Of a DNA stretch of 7,206 nucleotides, positions 1-6,198 are shown piece after piece (the stretch's first letter is position 1; each line of letters opens with the position of its first letter). Made by a program: the position numbers and the translations under genes. The notes below the pieces were generated by a model. That model made no database searches, was not told where the DNA came from, and saw only the letters and a list, made by a program, of their open reading frames with translations. Location of the stretch: positions 107,277-114,482 of the forward strand of contig CAJUBT010000003.1 in assembly GCA_910584815.1 (NCBI GenBank), read 5' to 3'. Source of the stretch: an uncultured Christensenella sp. (lineage in GTDB: Bacteria; Bacillota; Clostridia; Christensenellales; UBA1242).

Positions 1-39
1 ATAAGTAAAAATTTAAAATTCATTTTTATTCTTTTAATT

Positions 40-2208
40 TTATATAGCAATAGTTATTAAAGTTCCAAACAGGGTAACCAAATTTGCAAGAATCAGGGCT
101 ATTATAATTTGAAATAAAACCGTAAAAATGGTTTTTTTAACAGAACCCAATTCTTTTTTCATTGCAATAATGGCACTAAAACAAGGAGCAGAAAATAAAT
201 TAAAAACTAAAAATGCTAATGCAGTAACTGGTGTGAAAAAGGAAAAAATTCCGTTTTGACTAAATATTAAATTGCCACTAATATTTTCGGCTGATACCCC
301 TGCTATAATTGTCATACTAGAAACAACTTGTTCTTTTGCAATTAATCCTTGTAATGCACTAACGGTTGCCCCCCAACTATAAGTTTTTAAAAATGGGTAG
401 AATGCCCAAGCAAATAAATTACCTATGCTAGCTAAAATGCTATCTTTTATGTTCACTCCATATTGAAATTTCCAATTAAAAGAAACCAAAAACCATACTA
501 TTATAGAGCATATAAGAATTGTGCTGCCAGCCCTTTTTATAAAAGATGTTGTTTTTTGACTAACGTCTTTAAAAACATATTTAAAACTTGGTTTTTTATA
601 TTCAGGGAGTTCAAAAATTAAAGTATTATTAGCACTTTTAAATATAAATTTACGAAAAACATATGCACAGGTAATAATAAGAAAAATAGAAAATAAATAA
701 ATAAATGTGGTAACTAACCAAGACCTTGTAAAAAAGTAAGCCGTGAAAAGTGAAATAATAGGCAATTTAGCAGAACAAGGCACAAATGGGGTGAGTATAA
801 CAGTTGTTTGTTTTTCGTTACTATTTTCAATGGTTCTTGTACTCATAATTGCTGGCACAGAACAACCAGAGCCAACAATAAATGGTATTAAAGATTTTCC
901 GCTTAACCCTATTTTATAAAAAAAATTGTCTAGCATAAATGAAATTCTGCTCATATATCCAGTAGTTTCAAGTAATGTTATGCAAAGGAACAATATAATT
1001 AATTGAGGTACAAAATTAAGCACTGCACCTACGCCTGCAATAATTCCATTACAAATCATACTTATTAAAATTTCGCTACTGTTCAACCCTTTTAGCCAGG
1101 TTTCCATTAAATTTGAAAATGCACTGATACCATTATCTATTATAGAACTTGAATATTTGCCTACAATTCCCACCGATAAAAAATAAACTAAGCCCATAAT
1201 GCCTATAAAAATTGGAATGGCAAAAAACTTATTTAAAAACACTTTGTCTAGTTTTTCGGTTATGCTTTGTTTGGTGTTAATATTATTATTTTTATGTACA
1301 CACTTATCAAGAATTTTTTCTATAAATTCATATCTTAAATTTGCAATTAGGTGGCACATTCCTAAGTTATATTTGTTTTGTAATCTAATAACATCTTTTT
1401 CTATAGCAGAATAATTAAAAAGTGGGAGAGTGTATAACTCTTCGTTTTTTTCAATATTTTTTTTATAATCCTTTTTTTTATGCAAGTTTTTAAAAACATT
1501 AAATAAATTAATTCTTTTAAAATCAAATTTCTTTTCCATTGTTTTTATATTATATCTATTGCTAGAAATGTTGTTATCTGTTTGAAAATTATTTTCTATT
1601 ATAGTTTTTTTAGAATAATTCTCTAAAAGTTCTATGGCACAAAATTTTGAAATTTTTGGGGTGAAACTTTCGGTTATTTTGTTAATTAAGGCATCAATTT
1701 CGTTATTAAAAATATTAACTTCAGTTTGGCTTTTTTTATAAGAGTTTACAAGCAAAATTAACTCATTTAAGTTTTTACCAGATAATGCATTTATTTTTAT
1801 GCAAGGTAAGTTTAAATCTTTAGATAAAATTTTTTCATCAACTGTTTGTCCAATTTTTTGCAAATTTTCACACATATTCAAAACAACAATAACATTACAA
1901 TTTTGTTGAATTAGTTGTGTTGTTAAGCATAAACTTCTTTCTAAGCAAGTAGCATCTATTAAGTTTAAAATTAAATCTGGTTTTTCATTAAAAATATAGT
2001 TTCTAGAAATACTTTCCTCTGCTGTGTAAGGCGTTAAAGAATATATGCCAGGCAAATCTATAAGTGTATGGCTTGTCCCTTTAATTATTCCTGTTTTTTT
2101 CTCAACAGTAACGCCTGCCCAATTTCCAACTTTTTGGTTAGAACCAGTTAAAGCATTAAATAGGGTAGTTTTTCCGCAATTTTGGTTGCCAACAAGTGCT
2201 ATATTCAT
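40..2208 (-). CDS. feoB: Ferrous iron transport protein B (FeoB), GTPase-coupled membrane permease
   Basis: This 722-residue protein imports Fe(II) across the cytoplasmic membrane. The N-terminal G domain shows G1 GNQNCGKT (residues 7-14), switch region VGNWAGVTVE (27-36), G3 DLPG (51-54), and at the G4 position NMCE (111-114), where NxxD is usual. A helical GDI-like region (about 170-300, including AIELLE at 191-196) carries an Asn/Lys-rich insert near 199-255. The membrane part starts near residue 328 and has the family hallmarks GSGCSVPAIM (446-455), TPFVPCSAKLP (473-483), LIAKEQVVSSM (622-632) and APCFSAI (674-680), with conserved gate cysteines. Length is within the family range. The ATG overlaps the feoA stop (ATGA), and AGAGG (2220-2216) sits 7 bases upstream, which fixes the start. 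Translation is probably coupled to feoA. Family assignment is very sure; iron specificity is inferred from family and neighbour. Confidence 0.97.
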   Translation of the reverse strand: MNIALVGNQNCGKTTLFNALTGSNQKVGNWAGVTVEKKTGIIKGTSHTLIDLPGIYSLTPYTAEESISRNYIFNEKPDLILNLIDATCLERSLCLTTQLIQQNCNVIVVLNMCENLQKIGQTVDEKILSKDLNLPCIKINALSGKNLNELILLVNSYKKSQTEVNIFNNEIDALINKITESFTPKISKFCAIELLENYSKKTIIENNFQTDNNISSNRYNIKTMEKKFDFKRINLFNVFKNLHKKKDYKKNIEKNEELYTLPLFNYSAIEKDVIRLQNKYNLGMCHLIANLRYEFIEKILDKCVHKNNNINTKQSITEKLDKVFLNKFFAIPIFIGIMGLVYFLSVGIVGKYSSSIIDNGISAFSNLMETWLKGLNSSEILISMICNGIIAGVGAVLNFVPQLIILFLCITLLETTGYMSRISFMLDNFFYKIGLSGKSLIPFIVGSGCSVPAIMSTRTIENSNEKQTTVILTPFVPCSAKLPIISLFTAYFFTRSWLVTTFIYLFSIFLIITCAYVFRKFIFKSANNTLIFELPEYKKPSFKYVFKDVSQKTTSFIKRAGSTILICSIIVWFLVSFNWKFQYGVNIKDSILASIGNLFAWAFYPFLKTYSWGATVSALQGLIAKEQVVSSMTIIAGVSAENISGNLIFSQNGIFSFFTPVTALAFLVFNLFSAPCFSAIIAMKKELGSVKKTIFTVLFQIIIALILANLVTLFGTLITIAI

Positions 2209-2477
2209 TTTATTACCTCTACCATAATATTTTTTAAATCTTGTTTTCTCATAACTAATTCGTAATTTCGGAACATAATGCTCATTGGGTTACCAAATGG
2301 TGATAGCTTAGTTATAGTTACAATCACATTTTTTGTTAGTCCCATATCAAGTAACCGCATTCGTAAACTAAAGTTAGGGTGAAAAACACTTATAATTTTC
2401 CCTTTTTGGTTCAAACCTAGTTCGCTTAAACAACATTTTTTACCAGCTTTATAACTATTTTTTTCAAAGTTTTTCAT
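2205..2477 (-). CDS. feoA: Ferrous iron transport protein A (FeoA), SH3-like partner of FeoB
   Basis: This small cytoplasmic protein of the FeoA family has an SH3-like fold and is thought to bind FeoB and modulate its activity. Numbered from the start chosen here (90 residues), the family pattern is clear: LSEL (17-20), QKGKIISV (24-31), RLLDMGL (41-47), and the closing strands NPMSIMFRNYELVMRKQD (63-80). The frame also contains an ATG five codons earlier (2492), but no Shine-Dalgarno sequence precedes it. The ATG at 2477 has AAAGG (2487-2483) with a 5-base spacer, so I prefer it. The TGA stop overlaps the feoB ATG by 4 bases, indicating one operon. No FeoC-like gene is visible. The Cys pair at 15-16 is of unknown meaning. 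Family assignment is sure; the start is likely. Confidence 0.93.
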   Translation of the reverse strand: MKNFEKNSYKAGKKCCLSELGLNQKGKIISVFHPNFSLRMRLLDMGLTKNVIVTITKLSPFGNPMSIMFRNYELVMRKQDLKNIMVEVIK

Positions 2478-2482
2478 TGCAG

Positions 2483-2487
2483 CCTTT
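2483..2487 (-). promoter_or_regulatory. Ribosome binding site that decides the feoA start
   Basis: On the minus strand AAAGG lies 5 bases before the ATG at 2477. The alternative ATG at 2492 is preceded only by A/T bases with no Shine-Dalgarno match. This supports the shorter 90-residue FeoA over a 95-residue form. Confidence 0.6.
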
Positions 2488-2561
2488 AACATAATATTTT
2501 TAAAATTTATTTACAAATTAAAGTATCTATTTAATATGATTATATATAATAATATATATAC

Positions 2562-2575
2562 TATAATTAATTATA
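2562..2575. promoter_or_regulatory. 14-base palindrome upstream of feoA, possible metal-regulator operator
   Basis: TATAATTAATTATA is a perfect dyad 85-98 bases upstream of the chosen feoA start. Iron uptake operons are usually repressed by Fur or a DtxR-type regulator binding a dyad near the promoter. The sequence does not match the Fur 7-1-7 or IdeR consensus well, and palindromes arise easily in A/T-only DNA, so this is only a candidate. Confidence 0.25.
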
Positions 2576-2792
2576 TATGGTTACTAAGTTAAATTCCATT
2601 TATAGTTTTTTTTAAGTGCTAAGGTGGTGCATTTAATATAAAAAACAAAAATTGATTTTTACTTTTGTATAAATATAAATTTTTTTAAAACAAAATTTTT
2701 TCAATTTGCTTATAAATTCTAAATAGTCATAAATAACAAGCAATTAACTATTAAAAATAATTTTATTAAAAATTTTTAAAATAAGAATAAAG

Positions 2793-2931
2793 AATATTGT
2801 TAAGGTTTTAAAATTTAGTTTTAAATATATAACCTTATTAAATTAAAAGCAATATTTTATATTTAAAACAAATTAAATGTGCCTTGCAGTAAAATTATTT
2901 TAATTAAGGTTGTAAAACAATTTTTAAGGTT
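2793..2931. repeat. TTAAGGTT short direct repeats with an inverted copy
   Basis: TTAAGGTT occurs at 2800-2807, 2904-2911 and 2924-2931, with the inverse AACCTTA at 2831-2837. The last two start exactly 20 bases apart, close to two helical turns. The first copy and the inverse form a 7-bp dyad flanked by further complementary arms AATATTG and CAATATT. The GG pairs stand out in otherwise A/T sequence. They may be protein-binding sites for the divergent promoters; no regulator can be named. Confidence 0.35.
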
Positions 2932-2999
2932 ATAATAAAATATATGACAATAAAATTTGTATTATTAAAAATTAATGTTTATAAAATAAATTAATTTGC

Positions 3000-3028
3000 T
3001 AGGCAAAAAAAAAGGATAGGGCTATAAT
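3000..3028 (+). promoter_or_regulatory. Probable SigA-type promoter of rpiB
   Basis: TAGGCA (3000-3005, 4 of 6 matches to TTGACA), a 17-base spacer and a perfect TATAAT (3023-3028) lie just ahead of rpiB. Transcription would start near 3035, giving a leader of about 37 bases that includes the ribosome binding site AAGGAG (3055-3060). Confidence 0.55.
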
Positions 3029-3071
3029 TAGTTAAAATAATGTTAAATAGTATTAAGGAGAATTATTAATA

Positions 3072-3506
3072 ATGATTATAATAGGTTGTGATCACGGTGG
3101 CTTTGAGTTGAAAGAAAAAATAAAAGTATATCTACAAGAACTAAATGAAGATATTGTTGATGTTGGGGCCTATGAAATTGATAGTGAGGACTATTTTAGC
3201 GATTATGTTATAAAAATGGTTAAAGCATTTAGTTTAAATCCAGATGCTAAAATTATAGCAATTTGTGGTTCTGGGGTTGGAATGAGCATTGGTCTTAATA
3301 AAAATAAAGGCATTTTTTGTGCAGTTGGACATAGTGAGGAAGAGGTTAAAATTGCAAGAGAGCATAATAATATAAATGCTTTAAGTATGGGTGGAAGGGT
3401 TGTAAATGAAACTCTTGCTAAAAAAATGATAGATGCTTTTTTAAACACAAATCATTTAGGCGGTAAGCATTTAGAAAGAATGATTGCAATAGAAATTAAA
3501 AAATAA
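3072..3506 (+). CDS. rpiB: Ribose-5-phosphate isomerase B-family sugar-phosphate isomerase (RpiB)
   Basis: This 144-residue cytosolic enzyme of the RpiB/LacA/LacB family probably interconverts ribose 5-phosphate and ribulose 5-phosphate in the non-oxidative pentose phosphate pathway. The N-terminus IGCDHGGFELKE (4-15) holds the substrate-binding Asp7-His8 pair. The catalytic loop CGSGVGMSI (65-73) has Cys65, the proposed catalytic base, and Ser67 where many RpiB proteins have Thr. The REHNNINALSMGGRVV segment (96-111) matches the RxHNxAN...GxR region with His98, and the basic tail GGKHLERM completes the family pattern. Length is typical. AAGGAG (3055-3060) precedes the ATG with a rather long 11-base spacer, and a promoter lies at 3000-3028. 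It stands alone, so context does not separate RpiB from a related aldose-phosphate isomerase; RpiB is the better guess because of Cys65 and the lack of lac genes. Confidence 0.9.
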   Translation: MIIIGCDHGGFELKEKIKVYLQELNEDIVDVGAYEIDSEDYFSDYVIKMVKAFSLNPDAKIIAICGSGVGMSIGLNKNKGIFCAVGHSEEEVKIAREHNNINALSMGGRVVNETLAKKMIDAFLNTNHLGGKHLERMIAIEIKK

Positions 3507-3971
3507 ATTTTAAAGGTTTTTATTATAATAACTTTCTTCTAATATTTTTAATTTTTATTTTAAAATATTAAACTTTACTATTTAAAAGCAATAAATATTT
3601 GATTATATTAACAGAATCTTTTATTTTTTTTACTGTATATTTTTTAACATATATGCAAAGTTGCACATTTTTTAGTTTTTTTAAATGGCACAAAATTTAT
3701 AAATTTTTTAACTAAAAAACTTAAAATGTAGGCAATATTTTATAATTTATTAGTTTTTTGCTAACAAAAAAAATTACTAATAATAAATATATAAGTTTTT
3801 TTGTTTAGTGTTATGTAAACTAACAGAATAATAAACTTGTGTTAATTTTAACTAAAATTATAAATAATTTTTGCACTTTAAGGCATTAAAAAATTTTGTT
3901 TATAATAAAAAGTAGATAAGTTATTAATTTTTAGTTTTAATTTTAGTTTATTAAGAATAAGCATATAAGGT
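3507..3971. other. AT-rich spacer after rpiB containing intergenic repeat copy 1
   Basis: No gene is supported here. A weak A/U hairpin pair (AATATTTT 3541-3548 with AAAATATT 3562-3569), and TTATTATAATAA just before it, could end the rpiB transcript, but neither is a classic terminator. Copy 1 of the 64-base repeat occupies 3654-3717. Near the lipoprotein gene, TATAAT (3901-3906) is a possible -10 box; the only TTG-type hexamer nearby, TTGCAC (3871-3876), is 24 bases away, too far to be its -35. Confidence 0.65.
3654..3717 (+). repeat. Intergenic repeat, copy 1 (downstream of rpiB)
   Basis: This 64-base unit matches 6337-6400 at 58 of 64 positions without gaps. It begins with the dyad TGCAA-AG-TTGCA (3654-3665), continues through TGGCACAAAATTTAT, and ends in TTTTTTAACTAAAA. 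Arms TTTTTTAGTT (3668-3677) and AACTAAAAAA (3710-3719) can pair around a palindromic core AAAATTTATAAATTTT. Weaker similarity to copy 2 extends about 45 bases upstream. It lies 147 bases past the rpiB stop. Confidence 0.85.
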
Positions 3972-4649
3972 ATGAAAGTTAAAAAAGTTTTAATTAGTTT
4001 TTGTTTACTTATTTGCTTGTTTTTTTTATGTTCTTGTGGCGATGGTGGAAAACAAGAAAATATGCTAGAAGCAAGTTTAAGCGAATATAGAAAAAATTTG
4101 TTTATATATAAAAACAGCAATTATTTAGTTACATTTACTTCAGGTGAAAGAGAAAATGACTATATTATGAACGGCGAAAAATCTAAAATGGTTGATTTTG
4201 GAGTTATAACTTTAAAATTTGCCAAACCTTTTGCTGGTAGTAAACTTCAATTTGAATTGAAGGTAAATGATGATACATATGCTGCAGAATTTGAACGCAA
4301 CCCTTACGATAACTCTTTTGTGTTTGATATTGAAAAACAAGTAAATGATGATTGTTCAATAAGTTTGTATCTTGTAGACTTTGATGAAACGGTTAAAATG
4401 GAATGTGTTTCTAAAACTTGGAAGTACACTTATTTAAACGCTTTAGAAATTTTTGCCAACTTTCATAAAAAAGAAATTAATCCGTTAATGAAAGATGGTA
4501 ATTTACAAGGTGAAATTTATATAAAAACAGTTGCTGAAGATAATAATTTAAGTGATATTTATTGGTATGTTTTACTTGTTTGCAAAAATGGAGAAATGTA
4601 CGCTAATTTAATTTCAGTTACAACAGGGCAGATAATGCAAACAAATTAA
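3972..4649 (+). CDS. Predicted lipoprotein of unknown function
   Basis: The 225-residue product has a textbook lipoprotein signal: basic MKVKK, a hydrophobic core (residues 6-18) and the lipobox LCSC with the lipidated Cys22, followed by a Gly/Lys-rich tether. The mature part should sit on the outer face of the membrane. It alternates charged and aromatic residues in strand-like stretches, with no catalytic motif that I recognise. The C-terminal part, about 170-222, reads like a PepSY-type strand pair (WYVLLVCKNGEMYANLISV then TTGQI), which is only a resemblance. The ATG is fixed by the signal peptide, but the nearest Shine-Dalgarno-like bases, AAGG (3967-3970), are just 1 base before it, so initiation may be weak or unusual. 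It appears to be a single-gene unit followed by an A/U hairpin at 4688-4723. Export is well supported; function is unknown. Confidence 0.85.
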   Translation: MKVKKVLISFCLLICLFFLCSCGDGGKQENMLEASLSEYRKNLFIYKNSNYLVTFTSGERENDYIMNGEKSKMVDFGVITLKFAKPFAGSKLQFELKVNDDTYAAEFERNPYDNSFVFDIEKQVNDDCSISLYLVDFDETVKMECVSKTWKYTYLNALEIFANFHKKEINPLMKDGNLQGEIYIKTVAEDNNLSDIYWYVLLVCKNGEMYANLISVTTGQIMQTN

Positions 4650-4687
4650 TAACACTAAAACAGTTTTTAAAATTTAGAATATTTATG

Positions 4688-4723
4688 CTTAAAAACAAAA
4701 TATTTTATATTTTGTTCTTTAAG
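4688..4723 (+). terminator. A/U-rich hairpin downstream of the lipoprotein gene
   Basis: CTTAAA plus AACAAAATAT (4688-4703) pairs with ATATTTTGTT and TTTAAG (4707-4723): 16 base pairs with one bulged C and a 3-base TTT loop, starting 38 bases after the stop codon. The T-tract that follows is weak, so it may stabilise the 3' end rather than terminate on its own. Confidence 0.4.
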
Positions 4724-4757
4724 TATTTTATGACTCTTACCTATTTTTAAAGAATAT

Positions 4758-4910
4758 TTATTTATCTTTTTCTTCCTTCTTTATATCTCTTGTATCAAGT
4801 TTACCAATATAGTTAGCAACAAATTTATTTTCATCATCTTTATATTGGTTTTTTCTAAAAAAGCAAAACTGTAAATATTCTAATTTATTATCACAATTTA
4901 TACTTAAAAG
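4758..4910 (-). pseudogene. Protein-like remnant without a start codon
   Basis: On the minus strand 50 sense codons run from an upstream stop (4911-4913) to a TAA at 4758-4760. The translation is far more protein-like than the surrounding spacer: it uses varied residues, includes DDENKFVANYIGKLDTRD and ends in a charged KKEEKDK tail. There is no ATG or GTG and no ribosome binding site in the frame, and the sequence further upstream is broken by stops in all frames that I followed. I read it as the C-terminal scrap of a decayed or deleted gene; I do not recognise the family. A chance open frame is the alternative. Confidence 0.35.
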
Positions 4911-4991
4911 TTATTTTCTAATTTCTAAAAAAACAAAAAAAATTAATAGTTAATTTTATAGCATAAAAGGTCATATATATACATAACAGCA

Positions 4992-5007
4992 AAACTTTAT
5001 AAAGTTT
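4992..5007. promoter_or_regulatory. 16-base perfect palindrome upstream of hflX
   Basis: AAACTTTATAAAGTTT is a perfect dyad about 100 bases before the hflX start. It could be an operator for hflX or for a small transcript, but its distance from the promoter at 5092-5100 and its A/T richness make chance a fair alternative. Confidence 0.2.
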
Positions 5008-5091
5008 ATAATTGATTTTTGTAAATTATTTTTATTTTATTAAATTTATAAAATTTCTTTTAAAAATTTTCTTTTTGTTTTAACAAAAAAC

Positions 5092-5100
5092 TGGTATACT
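5092..5100 (+). promoter_or_regulatory. Extended -10 promoter of hflX, placed for a leaderless transcript
   Basis: TGGTATACT is a good extended -10 element (TGnTATAAT type) with no strong -35. Counting the last base of the box as -7 puts +1 at 5107, which is the A of the hflX ATG. No Shine-Dalgarno sequence lies between the box and the start codon. Confidence 0.55.
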
Positions 5101-5106
5101 TAAAAT

Positions 5107-6198
5107 ATGAAAAATAAATTATTAAAAGATACAGGGGTGGAAAAGGAAAAAGCAGTTATTGTTGGTGTTAGCTTTAATAAAGTTCAACATAACTTTGATG
5201 CCGATTTAGAAGAATTATCTAGCCTATGCTACACTGCAGGGTTAGAGGTTATTGGCAGCACTTATCAAAATGTTAAAGAACAAAATGCTTCAACATTGCT
5301 TGGTTCTGGTAAAGTTGAAGAAATTAAAAACTTAGTTAGTGAACTTGGTGCCGATGTTGTTGTGGTGGATTGTGAACTAACAGGCTCTCAATTAAATAAT
5401 ATAAGTAATATAGTTCAAGTTAAAGTTATTGATAGGTCAATGTTGATACTAGATATTTTTGCAGGCAGGGCAACAACAAACGAAGGTAGGTTACAAGTAA
5501 GGCTTGCCCAACTTAAGTATTCTTTACCAAGAATTAACAACATAACAAACTCTTCTGGTAAATTTGGTGGGGCAGGGGTTGGTATGCGCGGACCTGGAGA
5601 AACTAAATTAGAAACAAATAAGCGTGCTATACGAGAAAATATAACTAAATTAGAAAAAGAAATAATAAAACTTAAAGAACAACGCTTAATTCAAAAAAGT
5701 AAAAGACAAAAAAACCGAGTTAAACAAGTTGCCATAATAGGCTATACAAATGCAGGCAAAAGCACTCTTATGAACACAATAACAAAAGCTGGTATTTATG
5801 CTGATGACCTTTTATTTGCAACATTAGATACAACTAGCAGAAATTTATATCTAGAAAATGGTAAACAAGTTGTTATTGTAGACACTGTAGGGTTTATAGA
5901 TAAATTACCCCACGCTTTTATAGAAGCCTTTAACGCCACATTGGAAGAGACTGTAGATGCAGATTTGCTTCTTCATATAGTAGATATTTCAAATCCAAAT
6001 TATATGGAACAAATAGAAATTGTTGAAGAAGTTTTAAAAGAACTAAAGGCAGAAAATATTCCAAGAATAATGGTTTATAACAAGGTTGATAAATTAAATA
6101 AGCCTTTTAGCGTGCCGATGGGTTCAGTTTTAATTAGTGCTAAAAATAATAATGGTATTGAAATATTAAAACAAAAAATTATAGAAACATTATTTTAA
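5107..6198 (+). CDS. hflX: Ribosome-associated GTPase HflX
   Basis: HflX is a cytosolic GTPase that binds the 50S subunit and splits stalled or hibernating ribosomes under stress. The 363-residue product has the HflX N-terminal domain with GSGKVEEI (66-73) and IFAGRATTNEGRLQVRLAQL (117-136). The signature GVGMRGPGETKLET (157-170) follows, then a coiled-coil (about 172-200). In the G domain G1 is GYTNAGKS (212-219), the switch I motif is FATLDTTSR (237-245, Thr where FATLDPTTR has Pro), G3 is DTVG (259-262), G4 NKVD (325-328) and G5 SAK (344-346). AFNATLEE (274-281) has Asn in place of the usual Arg. At 363 residues it is shorter than E. coli HflX because little follows G5. The ATG has no Shine-Dalgarno sequence and sits at the predicted transcription start; a GTG at codon 11 is the only nearby alternative and is not better placed. 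Confidence 0.96.
   Translation: MKNKLLKDTGVEKEKAVIVGVSFNKVQHNFDADLEELSSLCYTAGLEVIGSTYQNVKEQNASTLLGSGKVEEIKNLVSELGADVVVVDCELTGSQLNNISNIVQVKVIDRSMLILDIFAGRATTNEGRLQVRLAQLKYSLPRINNITNSSGKFGGAGVGMRGPGETKLETNKRAIRENITKLEKEIIKLKEQRLIQKSKRQKNRVKQVAIIGYTNAGKSTLMNTITKAGIYADDLLFATLDTTSRNLYLENGKQVVIVDTVGFIDKLPHAFIEAFNATLEETVDADLLLHIVDISNPNYMEQIEIVEEVLKELKAENIPRIMVYNKVDKLNKPFSVPMGSVLISAKNNNGIEILKQKIIETLF

Larger units (their letters stand above)
2493..3071. other. Long AT-rich divergent spacer between feoA and rpiB
   Basis: No convincing gene is present; the reading frames are short and low in complexity. It must hold the feoAB promoter (leftward) and the rpiB promoter (rightward). Visible structures are a 14-base perfect palindrome TATAATTAATTATA (2562-2575) about 85 bases before feoA, three direct copies of TTAAGGTT (2800-2807, 2904-2911, 2924-2931) with an inverted AACCTTA (2831-2837), nested arms AATATTG/CAATATT (2793-2799, 2850-2856), and an rpiB promoter near 3000-3028. 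A stretch at 2598-2640 faintly resembles the intergenic repeat found elsewhere in the window. I could not place a convincing feoA -35/-10 pair because the sequence is almost pure A/T. Confidence 0.7.
4650..5106. other. AT-rich spacer between the lipoprotein gene and hflX
   Basis: It holds an A/U hairpin behind the lipoprotein gene (4688-4723), a protein-like open stretch on the minus strand without a start (4758-4910), a 16-base perfect palindrome AAACTTTATAAAGTTT (4992-5007) about 100 bases before hflX, and the hflX extended -10 box (5092-5100). Nothing else coding is supported. Confidence 0.65.

Noticed and set aside
1634..1657. Within feoB a 24-base stretch matches the GGCACAAAATTT part of repeat copy 1 at 22 positions, suggesting another repeat copy.
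   Set aside because: It encodes FCAIELLE and nearby residues, which align with the normal conserved AIKLLE-type segment of FeoB, and no similarity continues to either side. Convergence in A/T-rich DNA is more likely.
3541..3569. Possible rpiB terminator formed by AATATTTT and AAAATATT.
   Set aside because: The stem is only A/U, the loop is long and no distinct T-tract follows; it is mentioned in the spacer entry but not called as a terminator.
3653..3715. Small frame starting MQSCTF inside the intergenic repeat (20 codons in copy 1, 16 in copy 2), a possible conserved micropeptide.
   Set aside because: The differences between copies change residues rather than third positions, the stop shifts, and no ribosome binding site precedes either ATG.
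3878..4120. Minus-strand frame of 80 codons overlapping the lipoprotein start.
   Set aside because: It is antisense to the signal peptide region, has no ribosome binding site and extends into low-complexity spacer; it is a shadow frame.
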